From positions 35,658-99,657 of IMG/VR virus record IMGVR_UViG_3300044825_002608: DNA of 64,000 bases. The stretch is one strand, 5' to 3'. The notes under the pieces were generated by a model that was given only the letters and a program-made list of their open reading frames with translations, was not told where the DNA came from and ran no database searches. Shown here in pieces: positions 52,996 to 60,872 of this stretch. The position numbers and the translations under genes were made by a program. Positions within the stretch are counted from its first letter, which is position 1; each line of letters opens with the position of its first letter. Source of the stretch: a virus.

Positions 52996-53242
52996 AGAAC
53001 TAGAACAAGTAATTCAGGATAAGTTTCTTACTCCATCAAGATTTGCGATGGAAATTGAAAAGATTGTAATTGAAGAAAATCTCAATTATATTGATAGCAT
53101 CGTGCATTATTGTGAAATCAATGGTCTTGAAATTGAATCCGTAACGAAACTCATTTCAAAACCATTGAAGGAAAGACTCAAAAATGATGCAATTAATTTG
53201 AACTTTATGAAGAAAACTTCCCGTGCTCGTTTGCCTATCTAA
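52982..53242 (+). CDS. 33: gp33 late-transcription co-activator
   Basis: The ATG at 52982 gives 86 residues; earlier in-frame ATGs lie in the exonuclease gene. The sequence FLTPSRFAMEIEKIV, YIDSIVHYCE and the ending KKTSRARLPI match cyanophage gp33. In T4, gp33 bridges RNA polymerase and the sliding clamp so that gp55 can open TATAAATA promoters. The clustering with gp59 and gp32 follows T4. It explains the late boxes in this window. Confidence 0.78.
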   Translation: MEQNKELEQVIQDKFLTPSRFAMEIEKIVIEENLNYIDSIVHYCEINGLEIESVTKLISKPLKERLKNDAINLNFMKKTSRARLPI

Positions 53243-53838
53243 TGGTGACGCCTTATCAAGTTTATACGGAGTATCTCGCCTTAAAATCGCACTTTACTAA
53301 TAAAAACTACGATTATTTCAAATATAATAAAAAAGTTCGTGCTTCAATAACATCATTTAACCGCCGGACCGATAAATATTGGTTCGAAAAGACAAGTCGC
53401 AAATATAAGGATGAAGAAATTGTTGATTTCTTTGTCTCCAACTTCGTTCAATCAGAAAGTAACTCTAACATATGGATTGGTTCTTTAATAAACGAAGGAG
53501 AAAAAGTCTATTCGGAGTGGAAAAAACGCCAACAGAGTTTGAGTTACTTGTTCAAAGAACAGTCAACGGAATTATTCTCAGAAACAGAATTAGAGAATGT
53601 ATTCAAGTGTTGCAAAGGTCATCCACCAGTTCTCAAAAAGTTTCTAAGCGGGAAACTATCCTTAGAAACCTTCATAATTTACGAAAGAATCTTCCAATTT
53701 GCAAAAGATTTTGATAAGAAACTGATTGACCCAGTGTGGGAAACCGTAAGTATGAAGATCAAGAAGTATTCTCCATTTTTACTACATATTAATATACTCC
53801 AATACAAAAAAATTTTACGGGATATTATAAATGAGTAG
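53242..53838 (+). CDS. 59: gp59 helicase loader
   Basis: The 198-residue protein begins VTPYQVYTEYLALKSHF and is basic and aromatic throughout (DYFKYNKKVRAS, RRTDKYWFEKTSRKY), as in T4 gp59 (217 aa). It lies between gp33 and gp32, as in T4. gp59 loads the gp41 helicase onto forked DNA coated by gp32. It overlaps both neighbours by 1-8 bases. Confidence 0.8.
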   Translation: MVTPYQVYTEYLALKSHFTNKNYDYFKYNKKVRASITSFNRRTDKYWFEKTSRKYKDEEIVDFFVSNFVQSESNSNIWIGSLINEGEKVYSEWKKRQQSLSYLFKEQSTELFSETELENVFKCCKGHPPVLKKFLSGKLSLETFIIYERIFQFAKDFDKKLIDPVWETVSMKIKKYSPFLLHINILQYKKILRDIINE

Positions 53839-54160
53839 ATTTTTTGACTCAGAATTGATTCAACAAGAACTTAAAGAAATTAATGAACTTCAAGAATTTC
53901 TTTATGGGAGTATCTTATCTTTCGGTATAATGTCCCGTGAAGATAAATTGGAGCATATTGAAAAAATGACTCAACTGCTTGAAAAACAGCAGATTATGTA
54001 TACTCGTCTTTCTCTTTCTGATGATCCACAAGCGATTGAAATGAAAGAGAACCTTAGGAAATCAATTGCCATTATGGGATTTCCGCCAGAAACTGATATT
54101 GGAATGTTATTTTCAAGTATGAGTAAAACTATTGAGTCTCTCAGAAAGTATCTTGACTGA
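53831..54160 (+). CDS. DUF1825-like protein
   Basis: The 109-residue protein opens SRFFDSELIQQELKEINEL and has a REDKLEHIEKMTQLLEKQQ helix. This resembles DUF1825, a short helical family of cyanobacteria and their phages with no known role. The gp32 promoter overlaps its last codons. A recombination-accessory role from its position is only a guess. Confidence 0.6.
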   Translation: MSRFFDSELIQQELKEINELQEFLYGSILSFGIMSREDKLEHIEKMTQLLEKQQIMYTRLSLSDDPQAIEMKENLRKSIAIMGFPPETDIGMLFSSMSKTIESLRKYLD

Positions 54161-54181
54161 TTGAGTCATCCTTGCTATAAT
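54153..54181 (+). promoter_or_regulatory. gp32 promoter
   Basis: TTGACT (54153-54158) and TATAAT (54176-54181) with a 17-base spacer give a strong vegetative-type match 45 bases before the gp32 start. Confidence 0.82.
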
Positions 54182-54225
54182 ATCTAAGTCAATCCCCCGA
54201 ATCCAAAACTATCCGAGGTAATCTA

Positions 54226-56304
54226 ATGGGCTTTGCCGATCTTAAAAAACAATCAAAACTTGGTTCCTTGACTGCTAAACTAGTCAAGGAAGTAGAAAAA
54301 ATGAATACTACTGGAGGATCTTCTGATGATCGTCTCTGGAAACTAGAATGCGATAAAAGTGGCAATGGATATGCTGTAATTCGCTTCCTACCCGCACCTG
54401 AGGGAGAAGATCTACCTTTTGTAAAGGTATACTCTCATGCTTTCCAAGGTCCTGGTGGTTGGTATATTGAGAACAGTCTTACCACTCTGGGACAAAAAGA
54501 CCCTGTATCTGAGCACAATACTCTACTCTGGAACAATGGCACTGATGCAGGTAAAGAACAAGCACGTAAGCAGAAGCGTAAACTAACTTATGTTAGTAAT
54601 ATTTACGTTGTAAAAGATCCTGTCAATCCAGAGAACGAAGGTAAAGTATTCCTTTAATTTTTAAAGAGGCATATAGTAGTAATACTATATGAAAACCAAG
54701 TGAATTGCTGGAAACTCTTGTTAGGTAAACTGACTAAAACAGATTCACTGTGAAAGAAAACTGTTCTTTTATAAATAGTTTTATATAAAAGAACACATAT
54801 GAATAAATTGTACTGTGATTTAGATGGAAAATACTATTCTAAAGTGGGAATAGTTCGAATAATAAAAAAATTCGGATTAGAACCAAAAAATTATTATGAT
54901 GAACACTTTAAACTAAATTCTGAAGGCATATGTCCTAACTGTGGAAATTTTACAAAATTTACAAAATTTTCTTATCGTAAGTTTTGCAATTCTAAGTGTT
55001 CTTCTCAGTATAATAAAAATGCTGAGAAAATGTGGAAAAATTCTTCTGAGGAGGATAAGAAATCCATAGTAAGTAAAATGTTGAATACTCGGTTTTCAAA
55101 TAATTCAAAAGAAGATATTGAAAAGAAAAGAGTAGCAACTTTACTTAAAAATACAGGATTTTCCTCTTACTCTGAATTTATTTCGCATCATAAAAAAGAA
55201 TGGTACAAAAGTTTAACTGAAGAAGAATATAATCAATTCTTCGACAATATAACTAAGTCTAGAAATCAATACAAATATCATATGTATACACTGAATGGTA
55301 TACAGGTTCGCACTCAGGGATATGAAAAATATGTCCTTGATGTTCTAACCAAGTATTTTGACAATACAAAAATTAAAGTAGATAGTAAAATATCAATAAG
55401 ATATAAAGATACTAACGGAAAAACAAAACGTTATTATCCAGATATCATAATAGATAATTTACTTTTTGAAGTTAAATCTTCATATACTTTAAAAATACAT
55501 AAAAATAATGTATTGTTAAAAATGGAAGCATCTAAAAATGCAGGATACATACCATTTCTAGTTGTATGGGAACCTAAAGAATCTGAAATGTGTAAAAACA
55601 GTTTAATAGAGACAATCAGCAGCCAAGACCTATCACAGAAGGTAAGGTTCAACGACTATCCGTTTATCGGAGTAGGTTATAAGCAAATGATAACCGAAGT
55701 GCTTGGAATCCATTCAAATGGATTATGATATAGTCTGTTCTATATTGAGAAATATAGCTGAATAAGATCGGGATTGGACTTGCGAACCAATCTGAACATA
55801 AAGTTTAAATACGGTAAAAAAATCTTTGACAAACTTACTGCCGCAATGCAACCCGAGTTTGAGGATGAAGAAGCAATTGATCCCTTTGACTTCTGGAAGG
55901 GTGCTAACTTCAAACTGAAAGCGAAGAATGTTGCTGGTTATCGTAACTATGATTCTAGTGAGTTTGCTTCTGCTGGTGCTCTTCTTGATGATGACGATGA
56001 ACTTGAAGCAATCTGGAAGCGTCAATATTCTCTTGCTGAATTTGTTTCTCCCGATCAGTTCAAATCTTATGAAGAACTGAAAAAGCGTCTTGATTATGTT
56101 CTTGGTAACAAAGGTACTCCACGTTATCAAGATCCTGAAGTTGAAGATGAAGAGGACTATCGTGGTCCTGCTCCAAGTCTGGACGAAGACCTTCGCACTG
56201 AACTCAACAATCTTCAACCCACTCGTCGTGTTGCGGTTGATGAAGATGATGAGGACGCTGATGATACGTTGCAATATTTTGCTCGCCTTGCCTCAGACGA
56301 CTGA
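54226..56304 (+). CDS. 32: gp32 single-stranded DNA-binding protein, split by a group I intron
   Basis: Exons are 54226-54654 and 55804-56304. Joined, they give 309 residues (T4 gp32 has 301). The junction restores ENEGKVFL|FKYGKKIFDK, as in other gp32 proteins. The N-terminus is the cooperativity region, the centre the OB-fold, and the C-terminus is acidic (EDDEDADD) for binding replication partners. The region holding zinc Cys in T4 reads LTTLGQKDPVSEHN here, so the Cys ligands are absent. gp32 coats single-stranded DNA during replication and repair. Confidence 0.92.
54762..54795 (+). promoter_or_regulatory. Late promoter in a hairpin before the gp32 intron endonuclease
   Basis: TGTTCTTTTATA (54762-54773) and TATAAAAGAACA (54784-54795) are perfect 12-base complements. 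TATAAATA (54770-54777) overlaps the 5' arm and loop. The second arm ends 3 bases before the ATG at 54799. Confidence 0.75.
54799..55728 (+). CDS. PD-(D/E)XK homing endonuclease in the gp32 intron
   Basis: The 309-residue protein has an N-terminal zinc-finger-like CPNCGNF...KFCNSKCSSQ (about residues 48-75) and a Lys-rich middle. The C-terminal nuclease core has GYEKYVLDVL, RYYPDIIIDN, LFEVKSS and FLVVWEP, supplying Glu, Asp, Glu and Lys. Its final 40 codons pass through the intron's catalytic core sequence. This is a different nuclease class from that in psbA intron 2. Confidence 0.8.
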   Translation: MNKLYCDLDGKYYSKVGIVRIIKKFGLEPKNYYDEHFKLNSEGICPNCGNFTKFTKFSYRKFCNSKCSSQYNKNAEKMWKNSSEEDKKSIVSKMLNTRFSNNSKEDIEKKRVATLLKNTGFSSYSEFISHHKKEWYKSLTEEEYNQFFDNITKSRNQYKYHMYTLNGIQVRTQGYEKYVLDVLTKYFDNTKIKVDSKISIRYKDTNGKTKRYYPDIIIDNLLFEVKSSYTLKIHKNNVLLKMEASKNAGYIPFLVVWEPKESEMCKNSLIETISSQDLSQKVRFNDYPFIGVGYKQMITEVLGIHSNGL

Positions 56305-56321
56305 TTCTGTGCTATAATACT

Positions 56322-56348
56322 GGGGAGGCAATGGTCTCCCCCTTTTTT
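56322..56348 (+). terminator. Intrinsic terminator after gp32
   Basis: GGGGAG and CTCCCC pair around 8 bases, followed by six T and then the ATG of the Mom-like gene. A TATAAT box (56313-56318) lies just before the hairpin. Confidence 0.82.
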
Positions 56349-56939
56349 ATGAAATCTGATTATCATATTGACCGAATCACAAAGAAGCAGGCAGAAGAAC
56401 TTCTTTTAACCCATCATTATCTTAAAGATTTTTCTAAGGGATACAAATCTGGATATAACTATGGTTTGTTTAAAAAGAATGATTTTTCACCTTTGAATAT
56501 TGGTGGTCCTGTGGGGGTCGTAATTTTTACTGGATTGTCAGTCCCAGAAATCGCAAAAGGAGCATTTGGACTTGAAAGAAATCAACAATAAGGACTTTTT
56601 GAACTTTCACGACTTTGTATACACCCTGGAACTCAGCAAGAAGAATACAATATTACTTCCTGGTTTGTATCCCGTTGTATCAAACAACTACGCAAAGAAA
56701 CAATCGTTAGGGCTATTATTTCTTATGCTGATTCAGATTTTCACAATGGTACTATTTACCGTGCTTGTAACTTTAAATATTGTGGACTTACTGACCCCAA
56801 AAAAGATTTTTACTATTCTGATGGAACCAAACATTCAAGAGGTAAAGTAAAAGGTGCCGAGGGAGAATGGAAAGAACGCTCCCGCAAGCACCGTTATGTT
56901 ATGATGTTTGATAAAACTTTAAATCTTTTATGGATTTAG
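56349..56939 (+). pseudogene. Mom-like DNA-modification acyltransferase with in-frame stop
   Basis: Reading from 56349, HIDRITKKQAEELLLTHHYL and the following GNAT-like core match phage Mom-type adenine-modification proteins. A TAA at 56589-56591 ends the frame after GLERNQQ. Beyond it the same frame continues to 56939 with GLFELSRLCIHPGTQQ, WFVSRCIKQLR and SYADSDFHNGTIYRACNFKYCG, all Mom-family segments. Changing one base (TAA from GAA or CAA) would restore a 196-residue protein. It is therefore a recent nonsense mutant, a read-through gene or a sequencing error. Confidence 0.78.
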
Positions 56940-56952
56940 TGAATTTATATTT

Positions 56953-57576
56953 TTAATTTTTTATCAATTTATCGTTTATATATTGAGATGACTCACTATA
57001 AGTCATCTCTTTTTTTATGTCAGTTAAAACTTGTTGTAAGTATATTGGTTTTAGAACATAGATGACTCTTTTTTTATTATTTTTATCAACCTCATATTCA
57101 TAATTGGTAATTCCAACCACAGGGTTTAGTGTTTGCAATTTATCTAAAGGGTTAGGAATGGTAAAGTTAGAATCAACAACTTGACCCTTAGGGAGTATTA
57201 GTCTATCTTGAGAATCTTTTACCTCAATAGTTTCATAATGGTGAATTGAATTCAATTCATTACCATAGATATTTTCTGCGTAAAGATAAAGTTGTTGATC
57301 TGATAATGGCCATTGATCTCTGATTTTTGTGATTCCAGCAGTGACTAAGACAACCCAGTCATATTGGGAACTGCCATATAATTCTTCTGCGACCGTATCT
57401 GGTCTAGCACCATCTACTATTTCATACTTATTAAAAATAGTAAAAACATTTTTCAAATCATCACGAAGTTTAACTCTACGAAATAAATTTTTTACAAGTA
57501 AATATTCGTTAGAAGATTTTTTGCTTGATAAAAATGACTCATACTCTAAATTTGGTAACTCTCTGAAATAAGACAT
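56953..57576 (-). CDS. 53: gp53 baseplate wedge protein
   Basis: The 207-residue protein (T4: 196) begins SYFRELPNLEYESFL and contains RPDTVAEELYGSSQYDWVVLVTAGI near residue 58, the segment shared by T4-like gp53 proteins, with a LysM-like feel later. It closes the wedge-to-hub contact of the tail baseplate. Its stop overlaps no gene, and the + strand terminator at 56986 lies inside its last codons. Confidence 0.85.
   Translation of the reverse strand: MSYFRELPNLEYESFLSSKKSSNEYLLVKNLFRRVKLRDDLKNVFTIFNKYEIVDGARPDTVAEELYGSSQYDWVVLVTAGITKIRDQWPLSDQQLYLYAENIYGNELNSIHHYETIEVKDSQDRLILPKGQVVDSNFTIPNPLDKLQTLNPVVGITNYEYEVDKNNKKRVIYVLKPIYLQQVLTDIKKEMTYSESSQYINDKLIKN
56986..57016 (+). terminator. Terminator for the + strand inside the convergent gp53 gene
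   Basis: AGATGACT (56986-56993) and AGTCATCT (57001-57008) pair, followed by CTTTTTTT and ATG on the + strand. The hairpin overlaps the C-terminal coding region of gp53 on the other strand. Confidence 0.78.
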
Positions 57577-58481
57577 TAGTAACCTACTCCTTCTCTACCT
57601 TCTGTAGTATTATCATATTCTTCAGCATAAATTGGGGACAGTTCTTGGAATTGTAATGTCATCTGCATATGAACTGGTGTTGCATCTGGATAACTTGCAT
57701 ATTGAGCAGATCCATTATAATTAACACTCATCTGGGTTAAAGCACAAGGTTTAAATCGATGTAAAAATGGGTGTTGTTTTCCACCACTCATGTATTGTAA
57801 TTTAAAAATATTAGGTGCTTTAACGAAAAGTCCGTTACCATTTTTTTCTGGAGTTCCTTTTTTTGGAGTCATATTTTGCTTGAAAGTTCTGATTATTTTT
57901 TTAATCATATCACTTTCTGATTTTGATCTAGGAACCATATCAAAAGTAAATTGGAATGCAGGTCTCATGGTTACACCATTAAATAATAATTCAACATTTT
58001 GATTGAAAACTTGTCCAGTATTTCTAGAAATAATTTGATTTATGTCTCCTTGACCCAATGCTGCCTGTAATCCTGCGGCAGCTGCTCCTGCTGCCAGACC
58101 TTGTTGACCCTCTCCAGTTGCTACTGCAGATCCAACTTTTTCAAAAAACTTATTTCCAGATTGAAGTATAGATGCTACAATATTCGAACTTAAAACTGCA
58201 TCCGCTCCAGCAGATGTTAAACTAGCCGATATTGGATTCATATTTCCAGAAACCCAATCTGCAGCATTATTATCTTGAATATTCGCTGGCATTGGAAGTA
58301 TAATAGTTTCTATAACAGTTTTTACACTTGCCAATGCCTGCTCTGTTGTCCCTAATGCAAATCCTTCACCAATCAAATCAAGTCCGGGTGCTTTATATTC
58401 TAATATTTGGATTTTAAAATAATCATCTTGACTTCCAATATGTTTAATTGGATATCTCAAAGAAGATTGTTGGAGGGCCAT
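57576..58481 (-). CDS. 48: gp48 tail-tube cap / baseplate protein
   Basis: The 301-residue protein has an N-terminal RYPIKHIGSQDDYFKIQILEY, a Gly/Ala-rich centre, and the C-terminal SGGKQHPFLHRFKPCALTQM followed by YPDATPVHMQMTLQFQEL. This ending is shared by tail-tube-like baseplate proteins (gp48 and gp54). gp48 sits on the baseplate hub with gp54 to start tail-tube growth. Start and stop abut gp53 (1-base overlap). Confidence 0.83.
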   Translation of the reverse strand: MALQQSSLRYPIKHIGSQDDYFKIQILEYKAPGLDLIGEGFALGTTEQALASVKTVIETIILPMPANIQDNNAADWVSGNMNPISASLTSAGADAVLSSNIVASILQSGNKFFEKVGSAVATGEGQQGLAAGAAAAGLQAALGQGDINQIISRNTGQVFNQNVELLFNGVTMRPAFQFTFDMVPRSKSESDMIKKIIRTFKQNMTPKKGTPEKNGNGLFVKAPNIFKLQYMSGGKQHPFLHRFKPCALTQMSVNYNGSAQYASYPDATPVHMQMTLQFQELSPIYAEEYDNTTEGREGVGY

Positions 58482-58503
58482 TTATTTTTTTAACTATTTA
58501 TTG

Positions 58504-59100
58504 TTAGTTTTGTACTAATTTTCCGTATGGAATTCTTAGTAGAATTGAAAATTCATCTCTGCTTAATTCATACAATCCGCTAACTAATCGATCTCCATCT
58601 TGAGTATTATATTGTCTGTATTTTCCAAGATGAAAATTATAACCTTTAAATCCTCTTGGTAATAAACTATCAACAATAATTAATGGGTATCTATCATAAC
58701 GAATTCTTGGAGTTTTAGCATAATAAACATAAGTATAATATCTTCCAGGAACAGGAGGAAGAGGTACTTCACTTCCACTAAGTCTGGACAATATTTCATT
58801 CATGAGTTCATCGGGGTTTTCTACTCCTAGTAAAGATTCTTTTAATTCTGTAAGACTTTTTGATTTACTTTTGCTATAAGTAGGACCTTTAACTCTTCTA
58901 GGAAGTTTTGGATTTGCTTCAATATACTCAATATCAACTTTAATGATATTGATAAGTTGTTGCTTAGTTAATTTTTCATATCCTCCAAGTTTTCCTTTTC
59001 CACTTGCTGTCTGATAATAAGGATTATATTCCTTAGCAATTTCTGCTAATTCTTTTTGAGTATATTGATCTAATGGTTTTTCGTATCCTGTGAGTGCCAT
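58504..59100 (-). CDS. Conserved cyanophage structural-region protein, unknown
   Basis: The 198-residue protein has an N-terminal helical part (LDQYTQKELAEIAKEYNPYY, then LTKQQLINIIKVDIEYI). A C-terminal beta-rich part follows (YYTYVYYAKTPRIRYDRYPLIIV, GYNFHLGKYRQYN). It lies between gp4 and gp48, so a tail or baseplate assembly role is plausible. Not identified further. Confidence 0.7.
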   Translation of the reverse strand: MALTGYEKPLDQYTQKELAEIAKEYNPYYQTASGKGKLGGYEKLTKQQLINIIKVDIEYIEANPKLPRRVKGPTYSKSKSKSLTELKESLLGVENPDELMNEILSRLSGSEVPLPPVPGRYYTYVYYAKTPRIRYDRYPLIIVDSLLPRGFKGYNFHLGKYRQYNTQDGDRLVSGLYELSRDEFSILLRIPYGKLVQN

Positions 59101-59729
59101 TACTTGATATCTTTGATAAATTTTCCACCTTTCTTAAGAATATAATATCTAGAAAGTCCCGTCTGGTTTATTGCTTCGGTCATAGACTTATATATTTTAT
59201 TATTGTATTCTATCGATTTAGCAGCATAAGATTGGTTTTTCATAAATTCACTATGTCTTTTATGCTTTTCTTTATCAGTTCTATTTCTTTCTGCCATTTT
59301 TTTTAAATTTTTACTATAGTAAGATTTTGGTCTTGGATTATTTTTTAATTTTTCTTTCCAAGTATTTGATTGCTTTTGTCTTACTTCTTCCGGAATTTTT
59401 TTTCCTTTTAAACTTATTTTATTTGCTTCTCCTATTTTTTTCTTTGTTTCTTCATTTAAAATTCTTCCAGAAACACCGTCACCACCATTGGTTTTATTGT
59501 GAAGAATACCTGTTTTTAAATCTTTTCTTCCAAATATAAAAATCATATAAATTTCGTGTTTGAATGCTTCTTCCTCTGTTAGATTTTGTTTTAAAAAGAT
59601 TATTCTTGATATATTTTTTGGTTGGTTTATATTTCTTTGTTTGGATTTAATTCTATCTTCTTTACCTTTACCAATATAATATGGAGTACCGTCTTCTCTT
59701 AGATAGGCATATGTATAATATATTTTTAT
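59100..59729 (-). CDS. GIY-YIG homing endonuclease 3, apparently without an ATG
   Basis: The complete nuclease domain is in frame: YYTYAYLRE, PYYIGKGKE, then EEEAFKHEIYMIFIFGRKD and NUMOD3 repeats, ending GLSRYYILKKGGKF. No ATG, GTG or TTG lies between the upstream stop and the domain. The position matching the Met of related copies is ATA (59727-59729). The first ATG (59546) would drop the whole catalytic domain. Either AUA is used or the gene has lost its start. Its stop overlaps the next gene's ATG. Confidence 0.75.
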   Translation of the reverse strand: MKIYYTYAYLREDGTPYYIGKGKEDRIKSKQRNINQPKNISRIIFLKQNLTEEEAFKHEIYMIFIFGRKDLKTGILHNKTNGGDGVSGRILNEETKKKIGEANKISLKGKKIPEEVRQKQSNTWKEKLKNNPRPKSYYSKNLKKMAERNRTDKEKHKRHSEFMKNQSYAAKSIEYNNKIYKSMTEAINQTGLSRYYILKKGGKFIKDIK

Positions 59730-59752
59730 CTGGTTTTATTTTCAATTTTTAT

Positions 59753-59760
59753 TATTTATA
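59753..59760 (-). promoter_or_regulatory. Late promoter box for GIY-YIG gene 3
   Basis: TATAAATA on the minus strand lies directly after the gp4 stop and 24 bases before the endonuclease coding region. No flanking hairpin is seen here, unlike the other copies. Confidence 0.6.
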
Positions 59761-59761
59761 A

Positions 59762-60205
59762 CTAAAAAAGTTCATTCTCAGTAATGACTTTAAACTCATA
59801 TCCACGATCAGCACACCATTCTTTTGCTGCTCCCCATTTTGCTTGATTTTTGGCGTACTCATAGACTTCACTAATATATCTTTTTGTTTGTCTCTTGGGT
59901 TTGGATGGTGGAACAGTTTGTTTTGACGGTTTAATTTCAATCATATATTTTTTGATAGTACCATTAGATTCTCTGACTTTAATTAGAAAATCGGGGTAGT
60001 ACCGGTGGGGTTTCCCGTCCACTGGAGATTTATACCACACAAACATTTCTTCACTGGAATATTCTAAAATATTTTCGTTCATATCACAATAATAAAGAAA
60101 TTTTCTTTCCCAACTTGATCTATAATATATTTCGCAAATATTTCCTTTGTATTTTTCAGGATTTGCTGGTTTATATTTTCCCTGTAAAAATTTTTTTCTA
60201 CTCAT
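59762..60205 (-). CDS. 4: gp4 head-completion protein
   Basis: I start at the ATG at 60205, giving 147 residues (T4: 150); an upstream ATG would lie inside the neighbouring endonuclease gene. EIYYRSSWERKFLYYCD, ILEYSSEEMFVWY, SPVDGKPHRYYPDFL and YMIEIKPS match T4 gp4 and have a nuclease-like E...D...E-x-K layout. gp4 finishes filled heads before tails join. It overlaps the upstream endonuclease stop by 8 bases. Confidence 0.87.
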   Translation of the reverse strand: MSRKKFLQGKYKPANPEKYKGNICEIYYRSSWERKFLYYCDMNENILEYSSEEMFVWYKSPVDGKPHRYYPDFLIKVRESNGTIKKYMIEIKPSKQTVPPSKPKRQTKRYISEVYEYAKNQAKWGAAKEWCADRGYEFKVITENELF

Positions 60206-60776
60206 ATTTTTTCCACCCTTTATGACTTTTATTTCTTCCAGCAACTACTTGTTGTAAGCAACCAATGCTTAAATTATTGTCTTTTGCAAATTTAGTAAGA
60301 TTTTTAATTTCCACTACTTTTCCAGTTGGATCTATTAACTTATATTCTTTACTATTTTTTTCAGATATTTTCTTTTTTATTTCATCTGAAATTTTTTTCC
60401 CTTTATTAGGACTTGTGTTATTTTCATAATATTTTTTTATATTTACACTCATTTTTTCTCTGGTTTCTTTATTGTGGGTTTTTCCATACATTGGATTTAG
60501 TTTTCCAAATCTAGCACTGCCATACATACCATTTTTTTCACCACAATTTATCCTAGAGTTTCTGAAATTTTCATCTGTTTCATGTAAAAATTTTGTCCGT
60601 TCACCTATCATTTTTCTAACTTCTTCTGTATGTGTTTTTCCATAGAACCCATTTTTATAACCACTACATCCACCATCATTATCACTTGTGAAAAACTCTT
60701 CAATAATTTGCTCACTTCCTAGATTGAAAATTTCATTAAGTTTTTTTGTGCTAAATTTATAATAAATTCTTTTCAT
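60198..60776 (-). CDS. Homing-endonuclease-like protein lacking a visible nuclease domain
   Basis: The 192-residue protein consists mostly of NUMOD3 repeats (GFYGKTHTEEVRKMIGE, GKLNPMYGKTHNKETREKM, GKKISDEIKKKIS). It ends in a NUMOD1/IENR1 unit (YKLIDPTGKVVEIKNLTKFAKDNN). Its first 40 residues match neither GIY-YIG nor HNH cores. It may be a truncated unit or use an unrecognised nuclease. A TATAAATA box (minus strand, 60801-60808) precedes it. Confidence 0.7.
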   Translation of the reverse strand: MKRIYYKFSTKKLNEIFNLGSEQIIEEFFTSDNDGGCSGYKNGFYGKTHTEEVRKMIGERTKFLHETDENFRNSRINCGEKNGMYGSARFGKLNPMYGKTHNKETREKMSVNIKKYYENNTSPNKGKKISDEIKKKISEKNSKEYKLIDPTGKVVEIKNLTKFAKDNNLSIGCLQQVVAGRNKSHKGWKKYE

Positions 60777-60800
60777 ATTGAAGATATTTTTATTCCATAT

Positions 60801-60808
60801 TATTTATA
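60801..60808 (-). promoter_or_regulatory. Late promoter box for the minus-strand gp4 group
   Basis: TATAAATA on the minus strand lies 24 bases upstream of the 60776 start, in the divergent gap before gp54. It could drive the endonuclease-like gene, gp4 and the genes behind. Confidence 0.65.
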
Positions 60809-60872
60809 ATTAATATTTCCCCTTATAAGACATCTAAATAACTATACTAAACGCTCATAATAGGTATTTAGA

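Larger units (their letters stand above)
54655..55803 (+). mobile_element. Group I intron in gp32 with PD-(D/E)XK endonuclease
   Basis: The 1149-base intron follows a T and ends in G. Its core, AAGTGAATTGCTGGAAA, AATCAGCAGCCAAG, AGGTTCAACGACTA and GATATAGTC, is nearly that of both psbA introns. The nuclease frame is inserted at the same place, between the P and Q strands. Confidence 0.88.

Noticed and set aside
54226-54657. A truncated gp32 pseudogene
   Set aside because: The stop is the first bases of an intron with a clear group I core, and exon 2 restores the protein.
56566-56850. A separate gene after the Mom-like stop in another frame
   Set aside because: The other frame shows no family features, while the original frame continues the Mom-like protein.
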